A stretch of DNA of 64,000 nt from Actinobacillus porcinus (lineage in GTDB: Bacteria > Pseudomonadota > Gammaproteobacteria > Enterobacterales > Pasteurellaceae), in the NCBI RefSeq assembly GCF_901764995.1, contig NZ_CABFKI010000002.1:124001-188000 (forward strand), in the 5' to 3' direction. Below, one piece after another: positions 7,725 through 17,660 of this stretch (position 1 is its first letter; each line of letters opens with the position of its first letter). The notes beneath the pieces were generated by a model that searched no databases, was not told the DNA's origin, and saw nothing but the letters and a program-made list of their open reading frames with translations. The position numbers were made by a program, and so were the translations under genes.

Positions 7725-8615
7725 TTATTTCTTTTTTAATGAAATGACACAACCCAAAATAACAATTAATGCTCCTACAGTTTGATAGATAGAAATTTCT
7801 TCTCCTAGAGTTAAATAACTAATTACTGCAGTGGATAAAGGAACTAGCAACTGAATAATATTAAATACAACAACACCTTGTTTCTGTACAATATAAAAAG
7901 CAAATAACATACCAGTTAACATTCCATACATACCTGCCAAAATTAATCCTATTAACAAACCTAAATTAACATCATATAGCTGGTAAATAACACCGGAATC
8001 ATGAGCCAATATTAGATAGATGATTCCAGTTAATGTGGCAGTAGAAGCACTAATTATAATAGGATGTAGTTTATTTGAAACTTTTTTGACAAGAAGATTT
8101 TGAATAGATTGGATAAATATTGCTGTTATTAGAAAGATTGACCCCATTATAAAATTACTATTTTCGGATGAATTGTCTCCATAAATAACAAATATAAAAG
8201 AACCGAGTAAAGATAAAAAACTACCAAAATAAAAACTTATATTTTTCACTTTTTCGCGTTCATCTTTAAAAAATATAGCCGCCATTATTACAGCTAGAGG
8301 CATTGCCATAATAGCAAAAATACTACCTGATAATGCAGATGTATATTTGAGCCCATTTATAAAAAAATACATATTGCCAGTCATAAATAAGGCTAGCAAT
8401 AACAGATACAGAATAATTGAAGGTTCTTTAATAATTTTTAATATCTCGTGCTTATATTTCAAAAGCACAATGAATACAAATAATAGCCCACCTGAGATAA
8501 ACCTAACCGCATTATTATTTAATGTTTCAAAATGAATACTCATATAGCGCATAATAGGAAATCCAAATCCCATTAATACAATATAAGTCAGTCTTATTAA
8601 GTTTTCATTATTCAT
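7725..8615 (-). CDS. EamA/DMT-family transporter in AT-rich patch
   Basis: A 296-residue inner-membrane protein with about ten hydrophobic helices in two related halves (EamA repeats at roughly 5-140 and 150-292), ending in a lysine-rich tail. The family exports or imports small metabolites such as amino acids; the substrate cannot be read from sequence. AGGAG stands 8 bases before the ATG. The gene is clearly more AT-rich than its neighbours and uses many ATA and AAT codons. With the oxidoreductase remnant downstream this suggests acquisition by transfer beside serT. It is distinct from the core EamA gene at 21769-22692. Confidence 0.85.
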   Translation of the reverse strand: MNNENLIRLTYIVLMGFGFPIMRYMSIHFETLNNNAVRFISGGLLFVFIVLLKYKHEILKIIKEPSIILYLLLLALFMTGNMYFFINGLKYTSALSGSIFAIMAMPLAVIMAAIFFKDEREKVKNISFYFGSFLSLLGSFIFVIYGDNSSENSNFIMGSIFLITAIFIQSIQNLLVKKVSNKLHPIIISASTATLTGIIYLILAHDSGVIYQLYDVNLGLLIGLILAGMYGMLTGMLFAFYIVQKQGVVVFNIIQLLVPLSTAVISYLTLGEEISIYQTVGALIVILGCVISLKKK

Positions 8616-8688
8616 AATTACATCTCCTGTTCAGTAACATTATTGATAAATTATGTCAATATCTTGGTAAGACTATCTTTTATATTTA

Positions 8689-8719
8689 TAAGGATATATC
8701 AAAATATGATATATCCTTA
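8689..8719 (-). terminator. Terminator-like hairpin after ycfP
   Basis: A perfect 12-base inverted repeat (TAAGGATATATC / GATATATCCTTA) with a 7-base loop, 28 bases past the ycfP stop. It also marks the edge of the AT-rich patch. The stem is AT-rich, so termination strength is uncertain. Confidence 0.5.
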
Positions 8720-8746
8720 TACAATTCAATAATGAAAAATATGTTT

Positions 8747-9286
8747 TTAACTATTCTTAAACGCTTTTATCTGTAAGATATATTGCGAGAATTTGTTAAA
8801 CTCATGGGTTTCAATATCATCCCAAATAATATCATAGTAAGGCGCGAGCGCATCTGCACTTCGGTTTGCATTCACTACTTCGTCAAGGCTTGAAAGTAGC
8901 ACCAACGCATTTCCTTTGTTTTTTTCACGGAAATTAGTCACGCATTTGAGCGCGATATCATCGAATTCTTCAGGACGGTCGATTTTATCTTGTAAGGTTT
9001 CGCTTGGGAAAAGCGTTGGATTCAACATAACTTGCTTAATGCCACATAAGAATCCAACACGTTCTGCCCAATAACCGCCTAAGCCCACACCACAAATTAA
9101 AGGGGATTTATCATCTGTTTGTGAAATCAGTTTATGAACTTCTTGCAATAAATGTTGCATATCGTGCCGTGGATGCAAAGTACTGTAATTGACAAAACGC
9201 ACATCGGGATCAATGTAACGTAATTGCATCATTTTTTCGTAGTCATTGGCATGGCTGGAAGAAAAACCGTGTAAATAAATAATCAT
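8747..9286 (-). CDS. ycfP: YcfP/UPF0227 family alpha/beta-hydrolase-fold protein
   Basis: A 179-residue predicted cytoplasmic protein. It keeps the whole family pattern: [18 protein letters not shown] at the N terminus, [15 protein letters not shown] near 34, [19 protein letters not shown] near 65-83, [12 protein letters not shown] near 101 and THEFNKFS near 158. The nucleophile elbow reads GxGLGG instead of GxSxG, so the usual catalytic Ser is absent; enteric YcfP has the same. The biochemical role is unknown. AAGGAG lies before the start. Confidence 0.9.
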   Translation of the reverse strand: MIIYLHGFSSSHANDYEKMMQLRYIDPDVRFVNYSTLHPRHDMQHLLQEVHKLISQTDDKSPLICGVGLGGYWAERVGFLCGIKQVMLNPTLFPSETLQDKIDRPEEFDDIALKCVTNFREKNKGNALVLLSSLDEVVNANRSADALAPYYDIIWDDIETHEFNKFSQYILQIKAFKNS

Positions 9287-9342
9287 AACGTACTCCTTCT
9301 ATGTCTGATTATTAAGGTTTATTTATCTTACGCAAAGTGCGG

Positions 9343-10248
9343 TTAAAAATCTGAAGATTTTTTAAATTTTGTGATCTTGCTCTCGAAATAAGCCAGTATT
9401 CTATCCGCGATATCAATACCGCTTGTTTTCTCAATCATTTCAAGCCCGGGGCTCGCATTGACTTCCAACACGAGATAGCCGCGCTCAGATTGAATAAGAT
9501 CAACGCCTGCGACATCTAAGCCTATCGTTTTTGTGGCTTGAACCGCCAGCTGTTTCACAGATTCCGGAACATCAATGACGGTGGCTTTTCCGCCTAAATG
9601 ACAATTGGCTCTAAAGTCATTCTCTGGGCTCTGACGCTGCATTGTTGCCACCACCCTATCACCAATAACAAAACAGCGAAGATCTTTGCCCTTCGCTTGA
9701 GCAATAAATTCTTGTGCTAACATTGGTGTGTGTTGTTCTGCATAGCAGGCTTCCGCTTGCGTCAATGTATTTGCCAACATCACACCATCGCCTTGCATCC
9801 CTTGCAAATGTTTAAGCACCATAGGTGCCGCCATTTGATAATAGGGTTGCGTCACTTCTTTCCCTGCAAAGGTTGAAAGCGGAATAGGAATATGATGGCT
9901 ATGTAAAACTTGCAAGCTCTGCCATTTATCACGAGCCAAACGAATTGCCGCTTCCGTATTCAAACAAGGTATTCCTTGCGCTTGAAAATGCTGTAATACA
10001 AAGCAGCCCATTTGTGTGCTAGTTACGCCAAAACGCGGTAAAACCCCATCATAATGGGACAATAGAATAGGTGGCTTGTGGGTATCTTGTTGGTAATAAA
10101 TGTCAAAGTGCGGTGAAGTTGGGTTAAGTTTTAATAAGCAACGATTTGGATCTAAAATATCCATTTTATGACCGCGCTTTTGTGCAGCAGCACGTAAACG
10201 TTGGCAACTGTAAAGGCGCGGTTCGCGACATAACATCAATAAATTCAT
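9343..10248 (-). CDS. rimK: RimK-type ATP-grasp glutamate ligase
   Basis: RimK adds glutamate residues to the C terminus of ribosomal protein S6 (and makes poly-glutamate in vitro). The start at 10248 (MNLLMLCREPRLYS) gives 301 residues, as in E. coli; an ATG at 10254 is also possible, and the open frame extends further without family similarity. The N-terminal domain has HYDGVLPRFG and LNTEAAIRLARDKW; the ATP-grasp part has VLKHLQGMQGDGVMLA, then DLRCFVIGDRVVA and the metal-binding LEVNASPGLEMIEK. It diverges from grxA, the same neighbour as in Haemophilus and near grxA in E. coli. Confidence 0.95.
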   Translation of the reverse strand: MNLLMLCREPRLYSCQRLRAAAQKRGHKMDILDPNRCLLKLNPTSPHFDIYYQQDTHKPPILLSHYDGVLPRFGVTSTQMGCFVLQHFQAQGIPCLNTEAAIRLARDKWQSLQVLHSHHIPIPLSTFAGKEVTQPYYQMAAPMVLKHLQGMQGDGVMLANTLTQAEACYAEQHTPMLAQEFIAQAKGKDLRCFVIGDRVVATMQRQSPENDFRANCHLGGKATVIDVPESVKQLAVQATKTIGLDVAGVDLIQSERGYLVLEVNASPGLEMIEKTSGIDIADRILAYFESKITKFKKSSDF

Positions 10249-10374
10249 ATTCATCCCATTTATTTCATACACTAATATATTACACCAATCAAAGAGTTCG
10301 GTGAAAACCCCTTTCTTATTTTGTAACAAGATCTTACAATATTTAACGTCTTTTTTTACTAATAGGAGAAAAAC

Positions 10375-10638
10375 ATGTTTGTCGTTATTTTTGGCCGTTC
10401 GGGCTGTCCATATTGTGTTCGTGCAAAAAACTTAGCTGAAAAATTAAAAGGTGAAGTTGCAGATTTTGACTATCGCTATGTGGATATTCACGCAGAAGGT
10501 ATTACAAAAGAAGATTTATCAAAATCTGTGGGTAAACCGGTAGAAACCGTACCGCAAATCTTTATCGATGAAAAACCAATCGGTGGTTGCACTGATTTTG
10601 AAGCATTAATGAAAGAACAATTTGGTGTTGTTGCTTAA
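10375..10638 (+). CDS. grxA: Glutaredoxin 1
   Basis: An 87-residue glutathione-dependent thiol oxidoreductase that reduces ribonucleotide reductase and other disulfides. The redox motif CPYC sits at residues 11-14 (GRSGCPYCVRAKNLAEKL), followed by the cis-proline region TVPQIFIDEKPIGGCTDF, which binds glutathione. AGGAG lies 8 bases before the ATG. The length matches E. coli Grx1. It is divergent from rimK, with a short shared promoter region. Confidence 0.97.
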   Translation: MFVVIFGRSGCPYCVRAKNLAEKLKGEVADFDYRYVDIHAEGITKEDLSKSVGKPVETVPQIFIDEKPIGGCTDFEALMKEQFGVVA

Positions 10639-10668
10639 TTGATGTTATCTATGATAAACCTAAGAGTA

Positions 10669-10702
10669 CGGTCAAATTTCAAGTGATTTGACCGCACTTT
10701 TT
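10669..10702 (+). terminator. Terminator of grxA
   Basis: CGGTCAAAT/ATTTGACCG stem followed by GCACTTTTTG. The 3' arm is part of a DNA uptake signal. Confidence 0.85.
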
Positions 10703-10742
10703 GCTGTATTATTCCACCATACTTTTAAAGAGATGAGGCCTC

Positions 10743-11165
10743 ATGAATATTGAGTTTTTTATGAATAAAACCTTGCCAACACTAGTCACAAAATCATTAC
10801 GGATTATTTTGAGTGCTAGCGTCATTGCATTAGGTATTATTGATTTAGTTGCTCTGATGAAAGTACTTTATACCCTTGGGTTGATGGTATTTACTAACGA
10901 AGCAATCGTCCCCCATAGCGTGGCAGAACAAATTGTGATTTTCTTTTTGTATTTTGGTTTTTTGGCATTTATTGCCCAATATTTCCAAAGCGGTTATCAC
11001 TTTCCACTACGTTATTTCATTTATTCGGGGATTACGGCAATGCTACGGCTTATCATTGTGGATCACGAAAATGCTATGGATACGCTCTTATTTGCCGGCG
11101 CCATCTTATTAATGGTTATCGCACTCTGCTTATTACTTTATGCAGACAAGGTGAAAAATATTTAA
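10743..11165 (+). CDS. psiE: PsiE-family membrane protein
   Basis: A 140-residue protein with four hydrophobic segments, matching the phosphate-starvation-inducible protein PsiE. The conserved core is YFQSGYHFPLRYFIYSGITA followed by MLRLIIVDHENAMDTLL. Its function is not known; in E. coli expression responds to phosphate and cAMP-CRP. GAGG lies just upstream of the start. A second ATG six codons in (MNKTLPTL) is an alternative start. It is convergent with xerD, with only 13 bases between the stops and no clear terminator. Confidence 0.88.
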   Translation: MNIEFFMNKTLPTLVTKSLRIILSASVIALGIIDLVALMKVLYTLGLMVFTNEAIVPHSVAEQIVIFFLYFGFLAFIAQYFQSGYHFPLRYFIYSGITAMLRLIIVDHENAMDTLLFAGAILLMVIALCLLLYADKVKNI

Positions 11166-11178
11166 CACTAGGGTCTGT

Positions 11179-12072
11179 TTATCCACGCGGATGGAATTTC
11201 TCGTGCAAACGTTTGAGCCGCTCTTTTGCCACGTGCGTATAAATTTGGGTTGTAGAAAGATCGCTATGACCTAGTAGCATTTGCACCACGCGCAAATCCG
11301 CACCGTGATTAACCAAATGTGTCGCAAAGGCATGGCGTAATACATGGGGAGAAAGGCTGTCACTATCGATTTCCGCTAAAACGGCATAATATTTGATACG
11401 ATGCCAAAAGGTTTGGCGGGTCATTTGAACGGCACGCTTACTCGGAAATACCACATCAGAACTTTGTCCGTTCAACAACATGGGACGCCCGTAATTAATA
11501 AACTGCGTGACCCAATAAGCCGCTTCTTCACCCATTGGCACAATACGCTCTTTATTCCCTTTACCGATTACCCGAACCACCCCTTGCGACAAACTAATAT
11601 TATCCATCGACAGGGAAACCAATTCCGTGACACGTAATCCTGTGGCATAAAGCAATTCCAACATGGCCTTATCACGTAACTCTAACGGGATTCCTGTGCT
11701 AGGTGCTTGCAATAAATCGCCAACTTGTTGTTCCGTTAAATATTTAGGCAAACGGCTCGGTAATTTAGGCGAACTTAAGACCGCACTTGGGTCATCAGTA
11801 CGGTATTTTTCACGGTATAAATATTGAAAAAAACGCCGCATCGCGCTTAACAGGCGTGCTGTGCTCGTGGCTTTGTAACCTTGATTGACGCGCTCACCTA
11901 AAAAACCTTGCAGATCAACAGGATCCAAATCTAACAAGGTTAAAGACTGATCGCACAACCAATTAGACAGTGCGGTCAAATCCAACCGATAAGATTGAAT
12001 GGTGTTTTCTGACAATCCTTTTTCTAACCAAAGTTCGTTCAGAAAAAGTTCAATGAGCGCGTTATCTTTCAT
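11179..12072 (-). CDS. xerD: Tyrosine recombinase XerD
   Basis: XerD and XerC resolve chromosome dimers at dif with FtsK. The 297-residue protein has a core-binding SAM-like domain (1-85; the family helix ENTIQSYRLDLTALSNWL) and a catalytic domain with the nucleophile set visible: Arg in YATGLRVTELVSL, Lys in GKGNKERIVP, HxxR in SPHVLRHAFATHL, His in LLGHSDLSTTQ and Tyr in IYTHVAKERL. The end HEKFHPRG is the XerD ending, not XerC. It starts 9 bases after plsB and is probably co-transcribed with it. Confidence 0.96.
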   Translation of the reverse strand: MKDNALIELFLNELWLEKGLSENTIQSYRLDLTALSNWLCDQSLTLLDLDPVDLQGFLGERVNQGYKATSTARLLSAMRRFFQYLYREKYRTDDPSAVLSSPKLPSRLPKYLTEQQVGDLLQAPSTGIPLELRDKAMLELLYATGLRVTELVSLSMDNISLSQGVVRVIGKGNKERIVPMGEEAAYWVTQFINYGRPMLLNGQSSDVVFPSKRAVQMTRQTFWHRIKYYAVLAEIDSDSLSPHVLRHAFATHLVNHGADLRVVQMLLGHSDLSTTQIYTHVAKERLKRLHEKFHPRG

Positions 12073-12081
12073 CTAAAGCCT

Positions 12082-14562
12082 TTACTCGTTTTCCTCTGCT
12101 TTATTGGCATTCTCGGCTTTTTCAGCTTCTGTTTCCGCAAAAGCATCTTCATCCGCTTTGTCAATTGCCCCTTTGATGGTGAGTTGGATTTCAGCAGAAA
12201 TCACATGATCAAAAATATCTGAAAGGGCATTCAATTTGCTGACATCTGCATTGCCTTCTTCATTAAAATAGCCATTTTCTTTCAAGCTATTAATAAAGGT
12301 AGAAAAGACTGCCTTATCGAAAAATTCCGGGGCATTAATACCATGTAATACCGCCAAACGTTGTGCCACAGATTGACTTTCTTTTTCCAATACCGCACGG
12401 CCGATTTCAGGGTGATTTTGCAAAATATTAATGGTAATGGTGTAACGCTGTAAGATTTCGCGCACTGCAGAAGCCCATAATTGCAGCCTGCGCACTCTTG
12501 AGCGGTTAATGCTTAGCATATTTTCATAGCAATGAATTAATTGTTGGCGTTGTAATTCCGCAATAATCAACTCAATTTGCCCCTGAATTTCTTCGGCAGG
12601 AATGTGTAAGAATAATTCCGCTTTTAAGAATGGATAAATTTTACTAACGGCATCCACCACTAACTCTTTTTGGATGGCTTCATAATGCAACACCAAACTT
12701 GCCACCAAAGACGGTAAAACAAATAAATGTTGAATATTGTTGCGATAATAAGTCATGAGTACTGCAGAATTACGTTCCAAACGTACTAATTCACCAAAAT
12801 TATCTTTTTCAACCAACACGCCCACGCGATCTAAACCTAAAACGTGTTCTAACATTTCTTCCGGTGTTTCCGTTGGAATAATCACATCCTCAGAATAAGG
12901 CACATTTTGTAGGAACTGTTGATAGCTGCCCAATTGCTCCAATAATTGCTCACGAGCAAGAGCGCGTTGACGAGATGACAATAACGCCGTTCCGGTTAAA
13001 TTCATGGCATTGACTGCTGCTGCTTTGTTGATATTGATCATCACTTGATGAGAAACACTATCCACCGCTTTATTAAACCAAGTTGGACGCTCTTCTGTCT
13101 CTTCTTTCCATTCCGGATAATGTTGATTTAAATACGCAGCAAGCGTAATAGGTTCGCCAAAATTCACAAAGCCTTTACCTAAATTGCGTAATTTTTTGAT
13201 CACACGCAACACTAAGCCCGCATTTTCTTTTTCCTTCTCAGCGCCACGTAATTCTTTCGCATAGGTATCGACTTCAATCACGTGTTCATAGCCCACATAA
13301 ACCGGCACTACGGAAATCGGTCGAGTTTGGCTTTGTTGCAAGGCTTGCAAAGTCATCGACATCATTCCTGTTTTTGGTGTCAACAAGCGACCGGTACGTG
13401 AACGTCCGCCTTCGATAAAATATTCTACCGAGTAACCACGATGGAATAATTCCGCTAAATATTCACGGAACAGGGTGGAATATAAACGATTTCCTTTGAA
13501 AGTACGGCGAATAAAGAATGCGCCCCAGCTACGGAATAACGGACCCGCCGGCCAGAAGTTAAGATTGATCCCTGCGGCAATATGCGGTGGCACTAAACCT
13601 TGGTGATAAAGTACGTAAGAAAGCAGTAAATAGTCAATATGACTACGGTGACAAGGGACATAAACAATCTCATGGCCATCTAACGCTAACTTACGCACGC
13701 GATCGGCATTTTCAACCTGAATACCTTGATATAATTTATTCCATAGCCAACCCAAGAAACGATCCGCTAAACGTAAACTAGTGTGGTTGGTATCCGCCGC
13801 AATTTCGTGAAGAATTTTTTCCGCTTCTTTACGTGCTTTTTCAGGGGTTAATTTCTTCGCCTTCGCTTCGTCTTCAATGGCTTGCAACACAACTGGAAGT
13901 TGTAACAATTTATTAAACATCGCTTGGCGGTTAGGCAAACGCGGCCCGGTTGCAGAAATACGTTGGCGTGCAAAGTGAATTTTGGCAATTCTCGCTAGTT
14001 TCTGCGAAATACGCTCATCTGCACCATGGTTATCTACCATATAACGCATGGAAACCGCTTGAGAAAAACGCACAAACGTATCACGTCCAAACCAAATCGC
14101 CGCAATGGTTTTCTGAATACCATTTAATAAACGCAAATTAGGCAAGCCTTTATCTTCACGACCCGGCGAACGTCCCCACAACACAGAAACAGGGATAACT
14201 TGAACATCCAATTCCGCTAAAGTGCGGTGAGATTCAAGGTAATTATAAAAAATACTTTCGGTTTCTTTTTTCGCGCCTTTAGATTTGAAAAATTGACGTC
14301 CTTCATCTAAGAAAACATAGCGCGGCAAAGATTTGCCGGCAATTTCGTTATTGATTAAAGGATCGGGTAAACCCACATTTAAGCAGTTGTTACGAAAAAC
14401 AACAAAGTCGGTTTGAGAGGTGTAAGGTAATACATAAACAATGGGTTGCGCCGTATTGAGTTGTAATTCTTCAATCGGGCTATGTGGAATGGGGTTATTT
14501 TTAACTAAGAAAGATAACGGAAATTCCAAGCATTTTCTATACAAGTTCATGAGTGCTGACAT
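12082..14562 (-). CDS. plsB: Glycerol-3-phosphate acyltransferase PlsB
   Basis: PlsB is the membrane-bound enzyme that puts the first acyl chain on sn-glycerol-3-phosphate in phospholipid synthesis. The 826-residue protein has the acyltransferase motifs in order: [12 protein letters not shown] (block I, HX4D), the [24 protein letters not shown] region (block II), [14 protein letters not shown] (block III) and [10 protein letters not shown] (block IV), near residues 300-430. The C-terminal tail is acidic and Ala-rich and looks lineage-specific. Length is close to the E. coli enzyme (807). It is followed by xerD. Confidence 0.97.
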   Translation of the reverse strand: MSALMNLYRKCLEFPLSFLVKNNPIPHSPIEELQLNTAQPIVYVLPYTSQTDFVVFRNNCLNVGLPDPLINNEIAGKSLPRYVFLDEGRQFFKSKGAKKETESIFYNYLESHRTLAELDVQVIPVSVLWGRSPGREDKGLPNLRLLNGIQKTIAAIWFGRDTFVRFSQAVSMRYMVDNHGADERISQKLARIAKIHFARQRISATGPRLPNRQAMFNKLLQLPVVLQAIEDEAKAKKLTPEKARKEAEKILHEIAADTNHTSLRLADRFLGWLWNKLYQGIQVENADRVRKLALDGHEIVYVPCHRSHIDYLLLSYVLYHQGLVPPHIAAGINLNFWPAGPLFRSWGAFFIRRTFKGNRLYSTLFREYLAELFHRGYSVEYFIEGGRSRTGRLLTPKTGMMSMTLQALQQSQTRPISVVPVYVGYEHVIEVDTYAKELRGAEKEKENAGLVLRVIKKLRNLGKGFVNFGEPITLAAYLNQHYPEWKEETEERPTWFNKAVDSVSHQVMININKAAAVNAMNLTGTALLSSRQRALAREQLLEQLGSYQQFLQNVPYSEDVIIPTETPEEMLEHVLGLDRVGVLVEKDNFGELVRLERNSAVLMTYYRNNIQHLFVLPSLVASLVLHYEAIQKELVVDAVSKIYPFLKAELFLHIPAEEIQGQIELIIAELQRQQLIHCYENMLSINRSRVRRLQLWASAVREILQRYTITINILQNHPEIGRAVLEKESQSVAQRLAVLHGINAPEFFDKAVFSTFINSLKENGYFNEEGNADVSKLNALSDIFDHVISAEIQLTIKGAIDKADEDAFAETEAEKAENANKAEENE

Positions 14563-14642
14563 AATTAAATTCCATTGTGTCTATTAAGATCATATCCGAC
14601 CAGAGTTTAACATAAAACCACTAGGGTTTCAGCTCAAAAAAA

Positions 14643-14672
14643 GAGCGAGTCCACAATTCTGTGAACTCGCTC
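14643..14672 (-). terminator. Terminator of lysC
   Basis: On the minus strand GAGCGAGT...ACTCGCTC forms a strong stem followed by seven T, about 20 bases past the lysC stop. It isolates lysC from plsB. Confidence 0.9.
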
Positions 14673-14691
14673 ACGAAAAATAACGATAATT

Positions 14692-16047
14692 TTATTTTTC
14701 AAATAATTCGGCGTGTAATGCGCGAACGACATCGTCTGCCTGCGTGCTTTGAACCAGCATACAGACGTTATTCGTGCTTGCACCATAACTAATCATACGC
14801 ACATTGTATTGATCTAAAGAATCAAACACACGTTTTGCCACACCGGCAGAAATATGTAAGTCGTTACCAATTAATGCGACCAAAGATAAACCTGTATCCA
14901 CTTTTACTGTGCAAACTTCACTTAATTCCGTGAGTAACTCGTTAGACAATAATTCCGCACCGGATGAAGCTGAGCCTGTTTTATCTAAGGTTAAAGCAAC
15001 GCTGACTTCTGAAGTGGTAATGGTATCCACTGAAATTTTATGTTTTGCCAAAATGTTAAATACATTTGCTAAGAAACCTTGTGCGTGCAACATATTTAAG
15101 CTAGAAAGCGTTAATAAGGTTTGATCACGACGTAATGCAATGGCGCGGAAAGTTGGACGCGGTTGCGGATCACGCGTTACCCAAGTACCGCCATCTTGTG
15201 GTGCTTTGCTTGAACCCACATAAACCGGAATATTGCTACGTACAGCAGGTAATAAGGTGGCAGGGTGTAACACTTTTGCACCGAAAGTCGCCATTTCCGC
15301 CGCTTCGGCAAAGCTCATGGTATCAATACGTTGCGCTGCCGGTACAATACGCGGATCCGTGGTGTAAATGCCTGCTACATCTGTCCAAATTAATACATCT
15401 TTCGCTTTTAATACTTCTGCAATGAGTGCGGCAGAATAGTCTGAACCGCCACGACCTAATGTGGTAGTTTTACCATTCGGATCACGACCAATAAAGCCCT
15501 GAGTGATGACTAATTCACCGCGATCGATCAATGGTTTTAAGATATTATCGCTGTTTTTCTGTGTTTGTTCATCGTCTGGTGCTGCTTTACCAAAATGACT
15601 GTTTGTCGCCACAATTGAACGCACGTCCAACCAAGTCGATTGTGCATTTAATTCACGTAACACCTCTACGAAAATACGCGTTGACATCATTTCACCATGG
15701 CTGATTAACTCATCCGTTAACGCCGCTGAAGTAGCTAATGATGCGGCTTCAGAAAGACTTTCAACATTTTCTAACAAACGTTCAATTTCAGGGCGAACAA
15801 GACTATCGTCTTTTAATTCCGCTAAAATATTTTCTTGAATTTGACGAACTTCACCCACTAATTTTGCACGTTGCTGCGCATCTACACCATTGGCTAAAGC
15901 CACTAATAAATTCGTCACACCCGCAGACGCAGAAAGCACAACCACACGGGTATTAGGATCCGCTAAAACGATTTTGGCACAAGCCGTCATAGCAGCATGA
16001 TTAGCAACACTCGTACCACCAAATTTTGCAACAGAAAGATGAGACAT
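14692..16047 (-). CDS. lysC: Aspartokinase III (lysine-sensitive type)
   Basis: Catalyses aspartate to 4-phosphoaspartate, the first step of the aspartate family. The 451-residue protein is monofunctional. The kinase domain starts with SVAKFGGTSVANHAAM and contains FIGRDPNGKTTTLGRGGSDYSA near residue 190-210. Two ACT domains follow (about 305-451), with ISVDTITTSEVSVALTLD and VRMISYGASTNNVCMLV. This matches E. coli LysC rather than the ThrA or MetL fusions. Only about 130 bases separate it from aroA upstream, and the aroA terminator takes part of that. Confidence 0.95.
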   Translation of the reverse strand: MSHLSVAKFGGTSVANHAAMTACAKIVLADPNTRVVVLSASAGVTNLLVALANGVDAQQRAKLVGEVRQIQENILAELKDDSLVRPEIERLLENVESLSEAASLATSAALTDELISHGEMMSTRIFVEVLRELNAQSTWLDVRSIVATNSHFGKAAPDDEQTQKNSDNILKPLIDRGELVITQGFIGRDPNGKTTTLGRGGSDYSAALIAEVLKAKDVLIWTDVAGIYTTDPRIVPAAQRIDTMSFAEAAEMATFGAKVLHPATLLPAVRSNIPVYVGSSKAPQDGGTWVTRDPQPRPTFRAIALRRDQTLLTLSSLNMLHAQGFLANVFNILAKHKISVDTITTSEVSVALTLDKTGSASSGAELLSNELLTELSEVCTVKVDTGLSLVALIGNDLHISAGVAKRVFDSLDQYNVRMISYGASTNNVCMLVQSTQADDVVRALHAELFEK

Positions 16048-16132
16048 AGATAACTCCTGTAAATAAATATTTGTGAATATTTTGAATAACTATACAAATA
16101 ATAATTTTATTCAATTTTGTCAAACAAAAAAT

Positions 16133-16164
16133 AAGGAAAACACACAAATATTTGTATTTTCCTT
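16133..16164 (-). terminator. Terminator of aroA
   Basis: AAGGAAAA and ACAAAT pair with ATTTGT and TTTTCCTT; a T-rich stretch follows on the minus strand. It lies 15 bases past the aroA stop. Confidence 0.75.
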
Positions 16165-16178
16165 AAATATTGTACATT

Positions 16179-17477
16179 TTATTGCGAAATTCTTGAAAAT
16201 TCATCAAAGAAAGTCGGGAATGTTTTTGCTGTACATTTTGGATCTAAAATCGTCACCGGTGTATTCGATAACGCCACTAATGCAAAGCACATTGCCATAC
16301 GGTGATCATTATAGGTTTCAATTTCCGCGTGTTGAAACTGTGCTAAATCCAAGGGTTGAACACGAATAAAATCTTCGCCTTCTTCCACTGTCGCGCCCAC
16401 TTTACGCAATTCCGTTGCCATCGCCGTTAAACGATCCGTTTCTTTTACGCGCCAGTTGTAAATATTGCGAATAACGGTTTCGCCTTTGGCAAAGAGTGCT
16501 GTCGTTGCAATGGTCATCGCAGCATCAGGAATATGATTCATATCCATATCCACACCCACCAATTCACCTTGCTCTGCTTGGATAAAATCCTCGCCCCAAG
16601 TCATTTTTGCACCCATTTTTTCCAATACATCGGCAAATAAACGGTCGCCTTGAATACTATTTTTGCCAACGCCTGTGACTTTCACACAGCCCTTAATCGC
16701 TCCGGCCGCCAAAAAATAAGACGCCGAAGACGCATCCCCTTCAACTAAAAAGGTTTTCGGCGATTGATATTGTTGGTTTCCTTTCACTACAAAACGTTCG
16801 TAATTTTGGTTATCTACATCGACACCAAAAATCTTCATCATATTCAAAGTGATATCGATATAAGGTTTAGAAACCAATTCGCCGATAATTTCAATTTCAG
16901 TATCCGCAGAAGCCATTGGCGATGCCATTAAAAGTGCGGTCAAAAATTGCGAAGAAACGGAACCGTCAATTTTTACCTTGCCACCTTTTAAACCTGTATT
17001 ACGAATTGCTACAGGCGGATAACCGTCTTGCTCTAAATATTGGACATCTGCCCCCGCTTGTAAAAGCGCGTCCACCAAATGTTTAATTGGTCGCTCTTTC
17101 ATTCGCGGTTCGCCTGTTAATACAATTTCGGCCGGTACGGCATTAGGGGTTGCCAAACAAAGTGCCGCCGTTAAAGGACGCATTGCGGTTCCTGCATTGC
17201 CTAAGAATAAAGACAATCCATTTTGCCATTCAAAAGCACGCCCTAACCCTTCGACTTCACAAATCGATTTATCGTCCGAAAGGGTATATTTCACGCCCAA
17301 ATGCTTTAAGGCATTAAGCATATGACGCACATCATCGCTATCCAGCAAATTGGTCACTTTGGTCGTGCCTTTAGCCAGTGCGGCTAATAATAACGCACGG
17401 TTTGACAGGCTTTTTGAACCGGGAAGGTTAATTGTGCCTTCCACGCGGTTAATCGGGTTTAAAGTAATTTTTTCCAT
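16179..17477 (-). CDS. aroA: 3-phosphoshikimate 1-carboxyvinyltransferase (EPSP synthase)
   Basis: Transfers the enolpyruvyl group of PEP to shikimate-3-phosphate in the chorismate pathway. The 432-residue class I enzyme shows [20 protein letters not shown] near residue 19 (phosphate and PEP binding), the [17 protein letters not shown] loop near 90-107, [10 protein letters not shown] near 121, [17 protein letters not shown] near 170, [17 protein letters not shown] near 342 and [13 protein letters not shown] near 383. It lies downstream of hisC and serC on the same strand, but a large inverted-repeat element separates it from hisC. Confidence 0.98.
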   Translation of the reverse strand: MEKITLNPINRVEGTINLPGSKSLSNRALLLAALAKGTTKVTNLLDSDDVRHMLNALKHLGVKYTLSDDKSICEVEGLGRAFEWQNGLSLFLGNAGTAMRPLTAALCLATPNAVPAEIVLTGEPRMKERPIKHLVDALLQAGADVQYLEQDGYPPVAIRNTGLKGGKVKIDGSVSSQFLTALLMASPMASADTEIEIIGELVSKPYIDITLNMMKIFGVDVDNQNYERFVVKGNQQYQSPKTFLVEGDASSASYFLAAGAIKGCVKVTGVGKNSIQGDRLFADVLEKMGAKMTWGEDFIQAEQGELVGVDMDMNHIPDAAMTIATTALFAKGETVIRNIYNWRVKETDRLTAMATELRKVGATVEEGEDFIRVQPLDLAQFQHAEIETYNDHRMAMCFALVALSNTPVTILDPKCTAKTFPTFFDEFSRISQ

Positions 17478-17514
17478 TGTATTGATATCGGTCTATCTTG
17501 ATATAAAGAAGCGG

Positions 17515-17648
17515 TATTATGTAGCACTTGTACAAAGCTGAAATGGCGGTTGGTGAGCTTGTCGAACCATAAGACATTTCAGCGGTTACTGCACAAGACT
17601 TACGTTTCGACAGGCTCAACGACCGTCTTGTGCAACTGCTACATAATA
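17515..17648. repeat. Y-shaped inverted-repeat element between hisC and aroA
   Basis: A perfect 12-base outer stem (TATTATGTAGCA at 17515-17526 with TGCTACATAATA at 17637-17648) encloses two separate perfect hairpins: GCTGAAATG/CATTTCAGC (17537-17583, 9 bp) and TGCACAAGAC/GTCTTGTGCA (17590-17634, 10 bp). The two loops carry related sequences in opposite orientation (TTGGTGAGCTTGTCGAAC and GTTTCGACAGGCTCAACGAC). There is no ORF, and it fills nearly the whole gap. It looks like a non-autonomous mobile repeat. Confidence 0.85.
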
Positions 17649-17660
17649 TCGTAAATAAGG

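Noticed and set aside
16048-16178. Lysine riboswitch upstream of lysC
   Set aside because: Only about 130 bases are free, part is the aroA terminator, and I see none of the conserved lysine-element sequence.
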